This document shows, piece by piece, positions 8,977 through 23,000 of a stretch of 64,000 nucleotides of DNA. Origin of the DNA: Branchinecta lynchi (Eukaryota > Arthropoda > Branchiopoda > Anostraca > Branchinectidae). A model generated the notes under the pieces. That model worked only from the letters and a program-made list of their open reading frames with translations. It had not been told where the DNA came from and did no database searches. The DNA is taken from NCBI GenBank assembly GCA_023053575.1, contig JAKZAP010000021.1, positions 2,501,790 to 2,565,789 on the forward strand, given 5' to 3'. Position numbers and translations under genes: made by a program. Position 1 is the first letter of the stretch; each line of letters begins with the position of its first letter.

Positions 8977-9961
8977 TTATTGGGATCCCAAAACGTAAGT
9001 GGAGGGATACCTATGACATCGCAAAAGTTGTCCGTCTGTGCGCGCTATAACTCTCGTAGGGAATGAGATATTTTGATGAAACTTGGTGTGACGTTTCGTA
9101 GGTGTGCTCTGTAGCCCTATATTTAGGGGTGGGGGAGGGGGTTCAAATTAAGGGACAAACAAAATATTTTTAAACAGCTAATGTGATATTCGATAATGGT
9201 GAAATAAGGCATGCTGAGCACGATAGTGAAAACCATTTTCTCGCCGGACAAGTAGTTCGTCCGGAATCCGGCAAAAACCGGAAAGTTGGTTAAAAGTAAA
9301 AGTTTTATATGAAGTTGACTAAATGGTCGATTTAGAGGTAAGAAGACATGCTGAACGCGATGGTGAAAACCATTTTCTCTCCGAACAAGTAGTTCGTCCT
9401 GAATCCGGCTGAAGTTGATTAAATGTTCGATTTAGGGGTAAAAAGACATGCTGAACACGAGGGTGAAAATAACTTTCTCGCCGGACAACTAGTTCGCCCG
9501 GAATCCAGCCAAAACCGGAAAAATTTTAAAGGCAAAAGTTTAATTAGATGGTAGATTAAGGGGTAAGAAGAGAGGCCGAGTCTGTATATGACAATCATTT
9601 TTTAACCGGACATATAATTAGTCCAGAATCCGGTTGCAACCGGATTTTTTTTTTTTTTTTAAGTCAAACTTCTGTTCAAAGTTGATTAGATGTTGGATTT
9701 GTTCTAACATCAACGACGCTAGGTTTGTTTCTGAATTTTCTTTTTCTGCTGGACTAGTAGTTTGCTCGGAATTCAGGCGAAACCGGAAACTTGGCTGAAG
9801 TAAAGCAGGAAGTCTCGTTCAGTATCGTCAAAATAGATACATCTGAACTTGGTTTTCTCTGATGATTCGCCTGGCGAAGACTGGATCTGGCGAAGACAAG
9901 ACCCTATTGTCAGAATCAAATATTAGATTTTTGGGATCCCATCGACACCTTTGGTCTTGTT
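8977..9961 (+). mobile_element. Repeat family 2, full-length copy
   Basis: 985 bp. The left end TTGGGATCCCAAAACG is followed by the TGTCCGTCTG block, GATGAAACTTGGTGTG and a G-rich stretch. Four or five about 100-bp units follow with GACATGCTGA and TCGCCGGACAAGTAGTTCG. The right end is TTTTTGGGATCCCATCGA plus ACCTTTGGT and CTTGTT. No coding capacity. A LINE fragment starts at its very end. Confidence 0.8.
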
Positions 9962-10375
9962 TTAAAGCGGTATTCGATAGGGAGGAATTGAAATTATTAA
10001 TTAGTATGCGTGCTGATATTTTATTATAGAAGTTACACGGGTTGGCTGATTGGGAGAATTGGTCCTTACTTCTGCCCGATGTGTGGAGATATCAATGAAT
10101 GTGTGCGACATCTTTTGTGTGATTGTACGGAACTGAATGATTTGAGAAGTGAAATATTTGGAGTAAATGAGTTACGGAGCAAATGTTTGAGAGCGAGTTT
10201 TATGGTACTATAAAGAAAGTGGGTAGATTCCTCAAGCTGTAAACGATTCACAGAGATCATTTTTTGTAGTTTTAGTGGTAGTTAGCAATAAGTTTGTCAT
10301 TGTGTTTCCGTTTGTTTGTATTGCCATGACCCTTGGGCTTTTAAGGTAATAAATATCTTATCTTATCTAATATAA
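9962..10375 (+). mobile_element. LINE 3' fragment (same family as 36113-37440)
   Basis: A 5'-truncated C-terminal reading frame carries the zinc-finger-like GPYFCPMCGDINECVRHLL, equivalent to YYCPMCGEMNENVLHLMC in the longer copy. It ends in a 3'UTR with 'CCATGACCCTTGGGCTTTTA' and a (TTATC)n tail. It is broken after IFGVNELRSK. Confidence 0.75.
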
Positions 10376-10800
10376 TGTTCAAACGAGGAAATAATGTTGT
10401 TCTAGCGAGGATGCTGTTCAATGAGGATTCACTGGTAAAGTACAGATCAAGTTCTTATCTTTAGACTTTAGAGGCAGAGGAGGGGTTTCGAATATACGGT
10501 AAAAACATGTATGTTATATACGCTAATAAATATTCATTGAGGGGGTAAGGAGGTCCGATGAATCCATATCTGAACTTAGTTTTCTTGCTGGACAAATGGT
10601 GCATCATTTATTCGGCTGAAACTGGAAATTTGGTTGAAGCTCGAAGTTGTTTTTGAAATCGATTAGAGATTCGGTATCGGGCAAGAAGACATGCGGAATC
10701 CATTTTTGAAAGGGATCCATTTTTAACAGTACAAATATTCAAGGAATCTGACGAAGACTGAATGGCGAAGACGGGTTTAATCTAACTAGGGACATAAGGG
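10376..10800. repeat. Decayed family 2-like units
   Basis: Motifs such as GGTAAGGAGGTCCGATGAAT, TTTTCTTGCTGGACAAATGG and AAGAAGACATGCGGAATCC resemble the inner units of family 2 but carry no recognisable end. This is the intron part next to exon 14. Confidence 0.5.
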
Positions 10801-10842
10801 TCTAACTAGGTAAAGGGTCTAATCTAAATAGGGTCTGCTTAC

Positions 10843-11064
10843 CTCTCTCTACTTGAATATTCTTCTTCGTCATCATCTTTCGCCTCCAAACTGTGGATCG
10901 ACACCTCGTCACCGAACTTAACCTGGGACATTTCCATGTTGATCGCACTCGGGGCGGACAGGTTTGAAGCGTTTCGCCGCATTTTCGGCTGAGCTAGGTT
11001 TTCCGCGGATCGGTTTATAGCGCTTCCATTGGAACAGTAAATGTCTTCGGTCTCGACGTCGTCC
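10843..11064 (-). CDS. TMEM94: TMEM94 exon 14 (residues 792-866, acidic linker)
   Basis: 222 bp, acceptor TTTCAG, donor GTAAGC at 10842. It encodes DDVETEDIYCSNGSAINR and an acidic end with EAKDDDEEEYSSRE. This fits the variable Ser/Asp/Glu-rich linker after the GWNCHISL block. It is less conserved than other exons, but phase and borders agree. I could not find the next exon in 1-10842. Confidence 0.85.
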
Positions 11065-14000
11065 CTGAAAGCAAACGAAAAATAGAACAACGATAGCATC
11101 AACGATTTTTTTTTTTTTATACCTGCGTGGCAATTTTTAAACACTTTTCAAACTAGATTGATATACACCAGCTTGATAGTATTGACCCCCGTTTATAGAG
11201 CTATGGATAGTCCTTCAGCCCAAGCTGACTGCGAATCATATTTGACGGTGCAAATCAAGCAAAGTGTATCACGCTGTCGACGATTGTCTGCGAGAACTTT
11301 TTCCATCAGAAAAACCGTTTATGTAAATTTTTTCCCTGTTTTCGCTGTAATTCAACGGGTCTCCGAAACGGCTTAAAACAGCCAAAACCGTGGGTTATTC
11401 GTTGAAAGCACAGGTCCTCGTCAGGCTGTCAATCCTCTGGTTCAACTTCGGGGAAGGAAACAAACCTGTAACTAACAAACCTGATTACAGGTTTGTTTCC
11501 TTCCCTGAAGTTGAACCAGAGTATTGACAGCCTGACGAGGACCCTTGCCAAGAAGGGCCGAAATATTGCTGATTAAGAATCGTAGCTGACGTATCCGTTG
11601 TAAACATTGTTTGAATAAAGCTGACGTATCCGTTGTAAACATTGTTTGAATAAATGTTTCAAAGTCAGCTTGGGCTCAAAGAATTTTTATTGTTTGAATA
11701 AATGTTTCAAAGTCAGCTTGGGCTCAAAGAATATTTATCGAAAGCACAGCCTTTTCAAAGTACACAAATATTTTAAAATACTGTATTAAATTAAATAGTG
11801 CGAGAGGTCCTTTAAGAATTTTCGGATAACAATAACCAAGTCGTTGGAATAATAGCTAACTTACGTTTCCTCGCCACTTAAGAGCGAAATATGGCAATTC
11901 CAGCCACTTTCCAGGCCCATTTTCTCGCTGAAAACTCTGGACCTCAGTTCATTCTCCTTACTAAAATGCACAAATCGAATGCACGCTCGATCAAGTTGCT
12001 CTATCATGTGGACCTAAAAAAAAAAATCAGTTTACACAAAAGCAAAAAAGCCTTCACCCTAAGCACAACAGCGTGGTGTGTTCGGGAGAGACTTGGGGGG
12101 GGGGGGGGTATCCTTAAATTTCTTCTGAGGACCGTATACAATCAAAGTAATTTATAGGAGTAAGATTACCATATCAATCTTGGCTTGGTACTGCATGGTC
12201 ACCATTCCGACGAAAGTCTGGTTAGACTGAACTCTGAAAGCTTCGTCAACCGAACTGATAGGCTGGAAGTCGGTGGTGTTTCCAAAAGCCGAATCTAGAA
12301 AAAAGTTTCAGAGCTAACCGACGTTGAAAGAAGCACTCATTCCCCTAAGCTCTCAATATGGATCAAAGCCCAACAGTTATGTAAGGCATAAGCATAGGCG
12401 CATTTTCAAAGCTCATTTTTAAGACTCGGAGAATTTGGCTTTGGTGAATTTGTCTTCACTAAGACTCCCAGCGCCCGACAACTGACGACATGCAATTACA
12501 TAAGAGGAAACTCACGGTCACAGAAAAAGCTCCAAACTCTCCCCTTCTTTACTCTCCACTTCTTTTTGACTCCCTTTAGGTGCGGAGCTCGAGACTCTTC
12601 AGACGCGGAGATTGCAAACAGCTGATCATTTTTTTAAAAACCCTTTTCCTAACCCTCTCAACGTCAGCTCTACCGCTCCCATACGATAGGAGAAAGTAGG
12701 CCAATTAATTATTTGGCCTGTCCACGATCTGGCCATAAATAAAATACTACAGAATATAATAGTGTTTATTTAGCCTCAATGGGGGTAAATAAACACACAC
12801 AAAGAGTAAATATTGATATTGAATTTAGTTTTGTTAATTTAATTTATTAAATAAAGATAGGATGGAAGTGTAAAGATTAGAAAGAACTGAAGGAAAAAAA
12901 ATAATTATGAAATTAAAAAATAAACGTAGAGATAGAGGAAAGTGTAGGTGACGCTAAAAAGATAGGCCGGTCATTTGTTTAAGTTAAGAAAAGAAAAGGA
13001 AAAAAAAAAAAAAGTTGACAAGACCGTTGGGGTCACCGAGGGCACATAATCTACCACCGTTTTAATAACGTTGTTTTGGTCGATGTCAATATACCAGGGA
13101 AGAGCAGCCCTCCCCCAAACTGATCCGGTAGAGGAGACTCCTGGCACTGCCCTAGGAGGTGGGCAACAGTGTCCTCTCCAACAAGACAAATCGGACACCT
13201 GTAATTATCAATGATTAACCCATCCCTATTTTTCCTTCTCTTTAACACCTTTTTCTAAAACCGAAGAAACCGATTAAGCAACAAAAATCACTACGTACCC
13301 GTATCCAGGAATTTATTTCGGAGGGGGGGGGTTGCCTGCGAGTCCAAAAAAAGGTACAAAAAAGACACAGATCAGCAGGAAAAGCCTATAAAATGATAAT
13401 TTTTGTATGTTTCGCCCCCTCCCCCTGGATACGGCCTTGCGTGGCCCTTTCACACTGGTTCTACTTAAGGTACTTACGGCTGATTTCTTTCCGTAACGTA
13501 AGAACGCAACGACGTAACTTAGGCTACATGAGAGAAATTTCGTAAGTAGACTTCACCTCTGCTTAAGGACTTGCGCTACGTATGACAGTTCAAAACTTCA
13601 GAAACATGGAATTTCTAGATGAGAAACTCACTAGCTTTTTGCAAGAAAGGGCGTACTTCTAAATCCCCGAAACATGCATATTACAAGAATAAAAATATGC
13701 ATATACATGCCTGGGAGTAATTCACCAGGCAGTAGCCTACGACGGGAGTGTCAAGAAAACTGTTTTTTATTTACAGTATTTTGTATTAAAACAATCATCT
13801 AACCACTGGTCTAACCACACCAGTCTCAAAAAGATCCCTGCAGCGCCCATTTATTCTGCCAAGACACAGACCCTGGTGGACTAAGAAAGTAATCAGCAAG
13901 TTTGTCACGCAGATCCCTGGTTTCACTTGCGGAAAAATTAATATCAGCATGTCCAATTGGTTGCAAGCATGCAGATGCTGTTCTGACCGTAGCATCGCTT

Positions 14001-17000
14001 TCCAGTCTTTCAGTTTCACAGCACTTTTGCTGACCAGATAATTGTGCGATTCTCAAAACATTTAAAAACAAGAGCTACGAGCTCATATGGCACTTGTTAC
14101 GAGTAGGCACGGCTCGGTTATGTCAATGATATATCTAGTGTTTGCTAGGTGTCTTCCCACCAAGTTTCATCTCGATCCCTCCACTCATAGCGTTTTCCAA
14201 TATTTCCGGTTCTCCCCTCGAGCTCCCCCCAAAAGTCACCGGATCCGGTCCGGATTTTAAGTGGGTCGTCTGAGGCATGAGGTATTTCCAAATATCAAGT
14301 TTCATCGAGATCCGGTCCCCCGTTCAAAAGTTATAAATACCTAAAGATTCCGGATTCCCCCTCCCTCCACTCCCCCGACAGTGCCCGAATCGGCTCGGTC
14401 ACGTCAATGATGTATCTAGTGTTTGCTAGGTGTCTTCCCACCAAGTTTCATCTCGACCCCTCCACTCGTAGCGTTTCCCAAGATTTCCGGTTGCCCCATC
14501 CAGCTCCCCCAAAAGTCACCGGATCCGGTCCAGATTTTAGGTGGGTCTTCTGAGGTGTGAGGCCTTTCCAAATATCAAGTTCCATTGAGATCCGATCACC
14601 CGTTCAAAAGTTATAAATACCTCAAGATTCCGGATTCCCCCTCCCTCCACTCCCCCCACAGTGCCCGAATTGGCTCGGTTATGTCAATGATGTATCTAGT
14701 GTTTGCTAGGTGTCTTCCCACCAGGTTTCATCTCGATCCCTCCACTCATAGCGTTTCCCAAGATTTCCGGTTGCCCCATCCAGCTCCCCCCAAAAGTCAC
14801 CGGATCCGGTCCAGATTTTAAGTGGGTCGTCTGAGGTATGAGGTCTTTCCAAGTATCAAGTTCCATCGAGATCCGATCACCCGTTCAAAAGTTAACAATA
14901 CCTCAAGATTCCGGATTCCCCCTCCCTCTACTCCCCCCACAGTACCCGAATCGGCTCGGTTATGTCAATGATGTATCTAGTGTTTGCTAGGTGTCTTCCC
15001 ACCAAGTTTCATCTCGATCCCTCCACTCATAGCGTTTCCCAAGATTTCCGGTTGCCCCCTCCAGCTCCCCCCAAAAGTCACCGGATCCGGTCCGGATTTT
15101 AAGTAGGTCGTCTGAGGCATGAGGTCTTTCCAAATATCAAGTTCCATCGAGATCCGATCACCCGTTCAAAAGTTATAAATACCTCAAGATTCCGGATTCC
15201 CCCTCCCTCCACTCCCCCCACAGTGCCCGAATCGGCTCGGTTATGTCAATGATGTATCTAGTGTTTGCTAGGTGTCTTCCCACCAAGTTTCATCTCGATC
15301 CCTCCACTCATAGCGTTTCCCAAGATTTCCGGTTGCCGCCTCCAGCTCCCCCCAAAAGTCACCGGATCCGGTCCGGATTTTAAGTGGGTCGTCTGAGGCA
15401 TGAGGTCGTTCCAAATATCAAGTTTCATCGAGATCCGATCACCCGTTCAAAAGTTAAAAATACGTCAAGATTCCGGATTCCCCCTCCCTCCACTCCCCCC
15501 ACGGTGCTCGGATCGGGGAAGTGACTATTTCCAACTTAATCATTTGGGGTCCCTGATATGCCTGCCAAGTTTTATCGTCCTAGCTTATCTGGAAGTGCCC
15601 GAACTAGCAAAACCTGGACAGACCGACAGACCGACGGACGGACAGAAATTGCGATCGCTATATGGCACTTGGCCGAAGGGCAAGTGCCATAAAAATGCAG
15701 GTGGAGCTTAGTTTGAATGTGGGTTACGTAAGGTGTGAAAGGTCACGTAACGTAAGATACCTAAGTTAGCTAACTTATCAGAATCAGAATCATTTTAGGT
15801 TGCCCAATATCTTTACACAATGGCAAAAATAACCTGGGAGGTCAACAATTTATACGCGTCACGAAATACATAAAATAACACTTAATATATACAATTAATT
15901 CATATCGCGTGAAAATGCTTCATTGTTTTCTTGTCCTTCTATTTTCAGGAAGTGACGATAGATGAAATATGGCACGAACGACTTTGTGTAGCGTTGACTT
16001 GATTTTGTCGGTGGTTACTGAAGGAGTGGATCGAGTCCTTTAAGTTTAATTTAATGTAAGACCTTACAGATTCAATGCGAAAGCACCTTCAACCAACCTG
16101 TAGACGCATTTTCCTCAACGATTCGACCCACTCCCTCCCAGGCACGGTGAAGTGCAGCCCCCAGCCAGACTGATAACCACACCCAAACCGCCTACTGCAG
16201 TAACCACAATTATAAATGTGAATTTGTTATTCCCAGATTGTTCCTGGTTTTTATAAATTCCAAAATAATTGGTTTATTTACCATGATGGTCAACCTTGCC
16301 GAAGCGAGATAATACATCTGTTAGAAGCAAAATTGGTTTCACCGGGCCGGATGTTAGGACCGAAACTTGAAAGGAAACGGGAAAAAATTTGTATCCAAAT
16401 ATGGTTTACGAGACTGATGTATATTGCTTACGGGGAAAAATTAGCAAATGAAGCAGTTAACAATGGGTAGAATTGCTGTGTACATACCATAGATTATTAT
16501 GCCGGTGGTTTCCAATAGTCTTCACATGCACTTTAAGGAGTGAAAATCAGTTCCTAGGCACAATCTTGAGTCATCAGGTAATTACTACAAAACGTAGCGG
16601 CACCATCCCAAGATAAATTTGCATGGATCTCCAATATGTTACTATGTGATGATCCTTATTGCCTTGGGAAACCTCTGGTTTCGGTGCCTAACATTTGGCA
16701 TGTCTGGATCTTGGATCCAACTATAAATAATATACGTAGTAGTAGTAGTAGTAGTAGTAGTAGACAGGTTTAATAGAAAAACTTGGCAGCATCGCTGATT
16801 TGCATTTCTTTACAACAGATTCAAAATCAAACTACACTTGTAAATATAAAACAAACAAGAAACATTAACTCTTATTGCACATATCGACGAAAGCCGGGAC
16901 GAAAGAATTACCATATCGGTTTGTTCTTGCATTAACTGGAACTAACTTATTTTGCTTTCTCGTTCTTGATGGTGGAGGTTGCTATTATACTATTATACTA

Positions 17001-20000
17001 TACTATTATATAAAATACAAAAACCAGACTCAACCAACCTGTAGATGCATTTTCCTCAACGATTCGACCCAGTCCATCCCAGTCGTTTGGGGTAGGGCTG
17101 CGAAAAGTCTGATACACAGGTTCAGAATCGGCTGGTACTTGAACGTACCAATCTGATAGTTCAGAGCTTATCCCGCGATCCAGCGGACGGTATGCGAAAG
17201 CAGTGCAATAGGCCGTAAGGCTTGTTCGGTGGTAGAAGTCCAAAACCTTCTTCCTATAACGAGATCACAAAGGTTAAGTGACCTCCCGTAATGATTCTAA
17301 CTTTTGTATCATCCCTGATCCTCTGTGGAATTATAAGCTTTAAAGAATCCCCATCCTTCGCTACTGCATTGTAAAAAGTTTCTCTGAGAAAGGATTAAAG
17401 TTAACTGCAATATTTACCACTGGGATTAATCTTATCTCTACTGGGATATAATTAATCCGAATTAGAAATAATCTTATCTCAGTAGAGACAGTATAAATCC
17501 CAGTCAAGCAGCGCAGATGTCACCGAGTGCTTCAAGGTTCGTCGACACCTCCCTAAAACTAAGGGCATGAAAATATCCAAAATTTTATTTTTTTCAATTT
17601 TGGAAGACTAGAGGAGGGTTTTCGCGAGCTGGAAAGCAAAGTCAGAATCACTTTCCAATGGTTTTCGAGATACTTCGGAAAGATGCCGAACTTTCCAACC
17701 GGGTTTTGCGCTTTGGAAACACAAGCAGCTTTCTCGGAAAGTGATTCCACGAGGTTAGTGGAAAGCTCCGCGGAAAGTTGATTGGGAGGGAATTTCAAAT
17801 TTTAGGAGAAAAACAGTGCAAGTATCACTAATAAAAAAAAACAAAAAACAATGGCAACCGTCAGGTAAGCGTTATTAAGGTGACTTCGATGAAATATATG
17901 AGAATCAAAGAACCATTAAGTGAACCATATTCATTCAAAAAAGTATGTAATGCAATATTTTCAAGGCGATATCAGCTTTCCATGCCTTTTCGCGATCAGT
18001 CCAGCGGGAAAGTTATTAGGAATCGCTTTCCCAGAGTTTTCGCGATGAGCTTCGCTCGTCGGAAAGTGATTGCGAGATCTCGCAAAAACCCTCCATAGGT
18101 AGGCCGATAGTTCTATATCTCCTGTCAAACTCCTTATCTTCGGTTTAAATTAGTTGCGTTTTTGATCCGAATTCTCCGTTCTGACTTCTCGATTCTCGTA
18201 CAAGTTACCGTTTTTGCTCCTATGAATTCTCCACTCTAGCTTTTGACAAAAATACTAATTTGGCAGCTCGTCCACAACCCGGCATACGTGCTTATGCATA
18301 TTGAACACACGCACTCTGTTGACCAATCAGGGAGGAGAACGGAGAGAGGAGAATCCAGAATTCATCCTCGAAGCAACTTCTCGATTCTGAAGAATCTCCC
18401 CATTCTCGATTCTGACAAAAACACAAGAAGAGGAAAATTCGCTTCATCTGAATAGTCCAAAACGCGAAATAGGAGAATTTGGACCGAAAACGCAACTATT
18501 TTCTCACTTTTTAACCTTAGCGCGCTCGGTTTTCAAATATTTTGCGTTGGGCCTCCGCTTCGAAGAACGGGAAGTCTGGAGAAAGTAAACAAGCACCAAC
18601 ACGTAAGATACAGTAACAACTTTGTTCCGGCATTTGGTAAATTGTTTAATGCTTCATCCACCATTAAAGGACACCTGAACAATGAAACCATACTTGAACG
18701 CACCATGGAGAATGCATTTACAGACATGACCAAGGAGAACATTCTTCTACTGAGCGTGGCGTTTTCAAAATAGAGATGTTCGTTTCTGGAGGTTTGCACA
18801 TGCAGACTCCAGGACAAAAAGCGCAAATCATTCGAATCTTGTACAGCACTGGCCGGATCGTATTGGAATTTCTTTTAGATATACGTTTTGGCCCAACTGG
18901 TTAAAAAATATTCCAGAAGAAGGGTTGATTGGAGACATTTGTTCATTTCTAAAATTGTTCGGTACTGAAATAAGGACAGATGCAAAATGGAGCAAAAATC
19001 ATAGCTTGGAAACACTATTTCGTATTTGGATCTGGTTTTCTGCAGGCAATGTTAACGGAGGTCGTACAGATAGGGATGATACTTGGTACCCTTCATTCAG
19101 GTGTCCTTTAAAGAGCCCATATGATTTTATGTTGGTTTTTAAGAACATATATTTGACCGTTTAGTATACTGTAATTATTATTCTATTTATTTATTTTCCT
19201 GTTGTTTGGATGCAAACCGAATAGCAGTTGACTGGGCAGTTATAATACGCTTGCCTTTTTTTGTTTATATATATTGATTTGTATTTATATGTCGAACGTT
19301 AGAATCAGTCAGTCGGCACACGCCTCGAGTAAGATTCTAAATGACTAAACGATTTGAACAAGAAAACATTTAATTTCACGGGGCTCGTCTTGGCATTTCC
19401 ACAGACACACTGAATGAAATTTATTGACCATTTGTAAGACAAACGTCATGAACGGAAGAGAGACAAATACAATCAATACATAACACATTAGTCAACAAAG
19501 CTATTGGCAACATCCGCAAAAAACGGATCAGTGTCATCGGACAGTAAGGATAACAACCTGGCTATTCGTGCGCATATCCTTCCACTAAAGCCATCAAGAA
19601 CGTGTTCCCCCTTCTATCATTAGTAACCATTAGTTACTATTTTCGTTGCATCCTCGTGAAAAGTTACTACGTTGACCGTTCCAACCTTCTCGATATAATA
19701 ACTAATAGTAACTATTTGCTTACCACGCTCGGGAGCGTAGTAACTACAGATCACTGTAACGTGATTGGCCGGATCAGACCGATTGCTGAAAATGGAAAAA
19801 TGCGTCCCAGCCTTGACACCAAAAAGCCAGGATCCGTGACCTCATGCGTAGTAACTACGGTAAGTATGGTGGAACACGCTCCAAGATACGCCGCAGAAGA
19901 TACCTGATGCCAGGAATGCTGGTCTCCACTGGATCTAGACGAAGAGGGCCGCCAAAGGACAATCTTCGTCACACCTATCGGTCCAACCTCCACAGCATCA

Positions 20001-23000
20001 TCACGGCCATTCAATCGGAATGGGAAGAAGCCTGAGCAATTTGATGAGAGGTTACTGTGCGACTCTTCCTTGATGCCCTAGAGCGTGTTCCACCCTACTT
20101 ACCGTAGTTACTACGCATGAAGTCACGAATTCTGGCTTCTTGCCGTCAAGGCTGGAACGCATTTTTAAATTTGCGGTAAAATGTCATTAAACAGGGTAAT
20201 CTAGCCAATCACGTTACAGAGGTCCGTAGTTACTACGCTTACTACGCTCCCGAGCATGACAAGCAAATAGTTACTATTTCCAGAAGGTTGGAACGGTCAG
20301 CGTAGTAAAAACTGTTACAAGGGCGGAACACGCTCCTAGTCACCTTTGAAGGTGTAGGACCTGTTAGAAGGGCGGAACACGCTCCTAGTCACCTTTGAAG
20401 GTGTAGGACCTTTTACAAGGGCGGAACAAGCTCCTAGTCACCTCTGAAGGTGTAGGACCTGTTACAAGGGCGGAACACGCTCCTAGACACCTTTGAAGGT
20501 GTAGGACCTGTTAGAAGGGCGGAACACGCTCCTAGTCACCTTTGAAGGTGTAGGACCAACTAAGATCTTAGGTAAGGTAGTAACTTACCTATTGACACAA
20601 ATTTTTTTTTCTGACACTCACCTATCGCTGTTGCTTAAAGGTATTACGTCCACACCATCCCAGAAATCTGCGCAGGAGTCGACGACAATCTCGCCAGTTC
20701 CTTGGCTGAACATGTGATGGTCTTCGCTGAATTTCTCCTGAACAGCTACTGCCACCATGTGGGGAAAAGGGAACTTCAGCTTGCTGAGAGAGAGGGAGTG
20801 GGCGAGCTTCTGCTCCTTTGAGCTTGTTTGCTGCAGAATAAAAGAAGATCAAATTTCTGGGTGAAGAAAATAGGCTTTTTTGGTAAAAAAACAAAAACAA
20901 AAACGGCTCTACTAAGTGAGCATAACACTAAGACATACTTAACTACAATAACATTTACACGGAATACCTATGTTGGGTAAAAAACAAGACTGGAGAAGAT
21001 TGTGGGTTCAATTAAGTTAAAGTTTAACCGAAAAGGGATGGGATACGACAATCTAGTTACCCATCACTTATTCACTTAAATTGGCTTGAAGACCCGCTGA
21101 AAATGCGTCACTTCGTTGTTCCGCTATTCGCGAACGATCGATTTTCAAAAAGTGGAATTTCCGTGTGATTTGTTGTACCTCTATGCGCTAGTATTTTTTT
21201 ATATGCCTTACGAGAAAGATTTATGATTTTTTTTTTGTTCAGGCACGAAGCATCTTCACCACTGCCTAGAAGAAAGCCGCGTTTGTGTTGAGATTATAGT
21301 TTCCCGCGTCATAGTAGTATTTACGTTGTGGGGACGGCCGCAGATATTCTTAACGTCATAACTAGAGTAGAAAGTGGAAATAACTAATTAACTTGATTCG
21401 GTTAAATGACACAACAATAAGTTGGCTTTTCAGTTAAACTGTAAAGGAGAGCTTAAGCATCGAGTCTCGATCTTTTTCTACCAATCATCTGGCACAAAAT
21501 CACTGGTAATGGTCAGATGGTCGAAGCGTATTCTTCACCGGTGGGATGTGAGATAATCAGAAGGCTCAGTTAGCGGAATTCAGAGGCATGGGGTTAAATA
21601 GTGGCAAGATCATCCCCATCCAATCCGCCACTTCAGACGAGCACTCGGTACGGGTCGTAGAATCTACTGGTGCAACTCGGAAGCCCCCTTGTTTTTTTAT
21701 GATTTTTTTTTTTTTTTCAGATTTATTATTCTCAGGGTTGATATGGACAAAATCCCAAAATCAGCTTGACCGTTGTATTGGTTTTGAGAAAAACTGGGCT
21801 GAACTGAATCACCATTATGGGCAAGCCTAAAACAGATCTTAAAGGACCCCTCGTACTATTTAATCTTCAACTTACAGTATTTTGATACTTTAATATTTTG
21901 AATACTTTAAAACTAGGCTGTGCTTTCAACAAATAACCCAGGGTTTTGGCTGTTTTCCGAGACCCATCCCTGAAAACAAGGAAACAATTTACATAACCGG
22001 TTTTTCTGATGGAAAAACTTCTCGCAGACACCGTCCCGATGAAAAATTTATCTCAAATAGTACTATGAAGTTGTACGAAAAAGTAGCATACAGTACTAAC
22101 GTTGCTACTACATGCTTCTACTTCAAGGCTACCGTGTTACTGCATACTACTATATGTTACTATTAGCAAGACCGGACGCTACAATGGCAAGACAGGATGC
22201 TACTACATAAGATTGGACCAGTCTGAGGCACATGGAATATTCAATGCGGGACACGAGTATGCCGCATGCAGAAAAGAACCCTCTAATGTATTACCCCCCC
22301 CCCCCGCATGAAGCTTTACTCACAAGGTGTCTGAAGGTGGAGAGCTGAGTTTCTAGATCGTAGGAAGACTGAATCTCTCTTGAGAAACCAATCTGGAAAG
22401 CCACTTCGCACAAACACCTGAAACAGAAACGGAGAACTCTAAATGGTTCTGTAACGACTGAGTACCTGCCTTTTCTTTGTTTTTAAGCTGCTTCATATCG
22501 TTGCTCGCTATTCTTCTACCCCACTGAGGCCGCTGATTGGCTGCTGGCTTCCAAATGGGGAGGAGTCAAGGGATGACAAGTGACAGTTTGTAGCTAAGCC
22601 CCGCCCTGTGGGAGGAGCTAGATGATGAAAAAGCGATGCTGCGAAAACTCTAAATGGTTCTGTAACGACTGAGTACCTGCCTTTTCTTTGTTTTTAAGCT
22701 GCTTCATATCGTTGCTCGCTATTCTTCCACCCCAGTTTTACTTTTGCACTCGGCTCCCTATACACAAAACCCACTATCGCACACCTTCTGATTATAAGGG
22801 ACCTAAAATTACTGTTTTCTGTAAATTCATTTAAACATGAGACACTACATCCCAGACAGAATAGGCTGTGTAGAAAGTATAGTCTGAGGGTTCTGCAGAA
22901 CTCCTCCTTTCGATCCCTACTACTATCTCCCTTCCAACCTCAACGTATGCTTCCACAAAGTATGCGTTTCCACTGCTTCCTGGCCGAAGATTGAAAATTT

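Noticed and set aside
9962..10375. Independent zinc-finger gene
   Set aside because: The Cys/His segment matches the C-terminus of LINE B, with the same 3'UTR and tail.
14585..15711. Open frames across family 1 units
   Set aside because: Produced by tandem units lacking stops; the peptide repeats with the DNA unit and differs in frame between copies.
20314..20558. CRISPR-like array
   Set aside because: Units are contiguous without unique spacers, and the DNA is from an animal.
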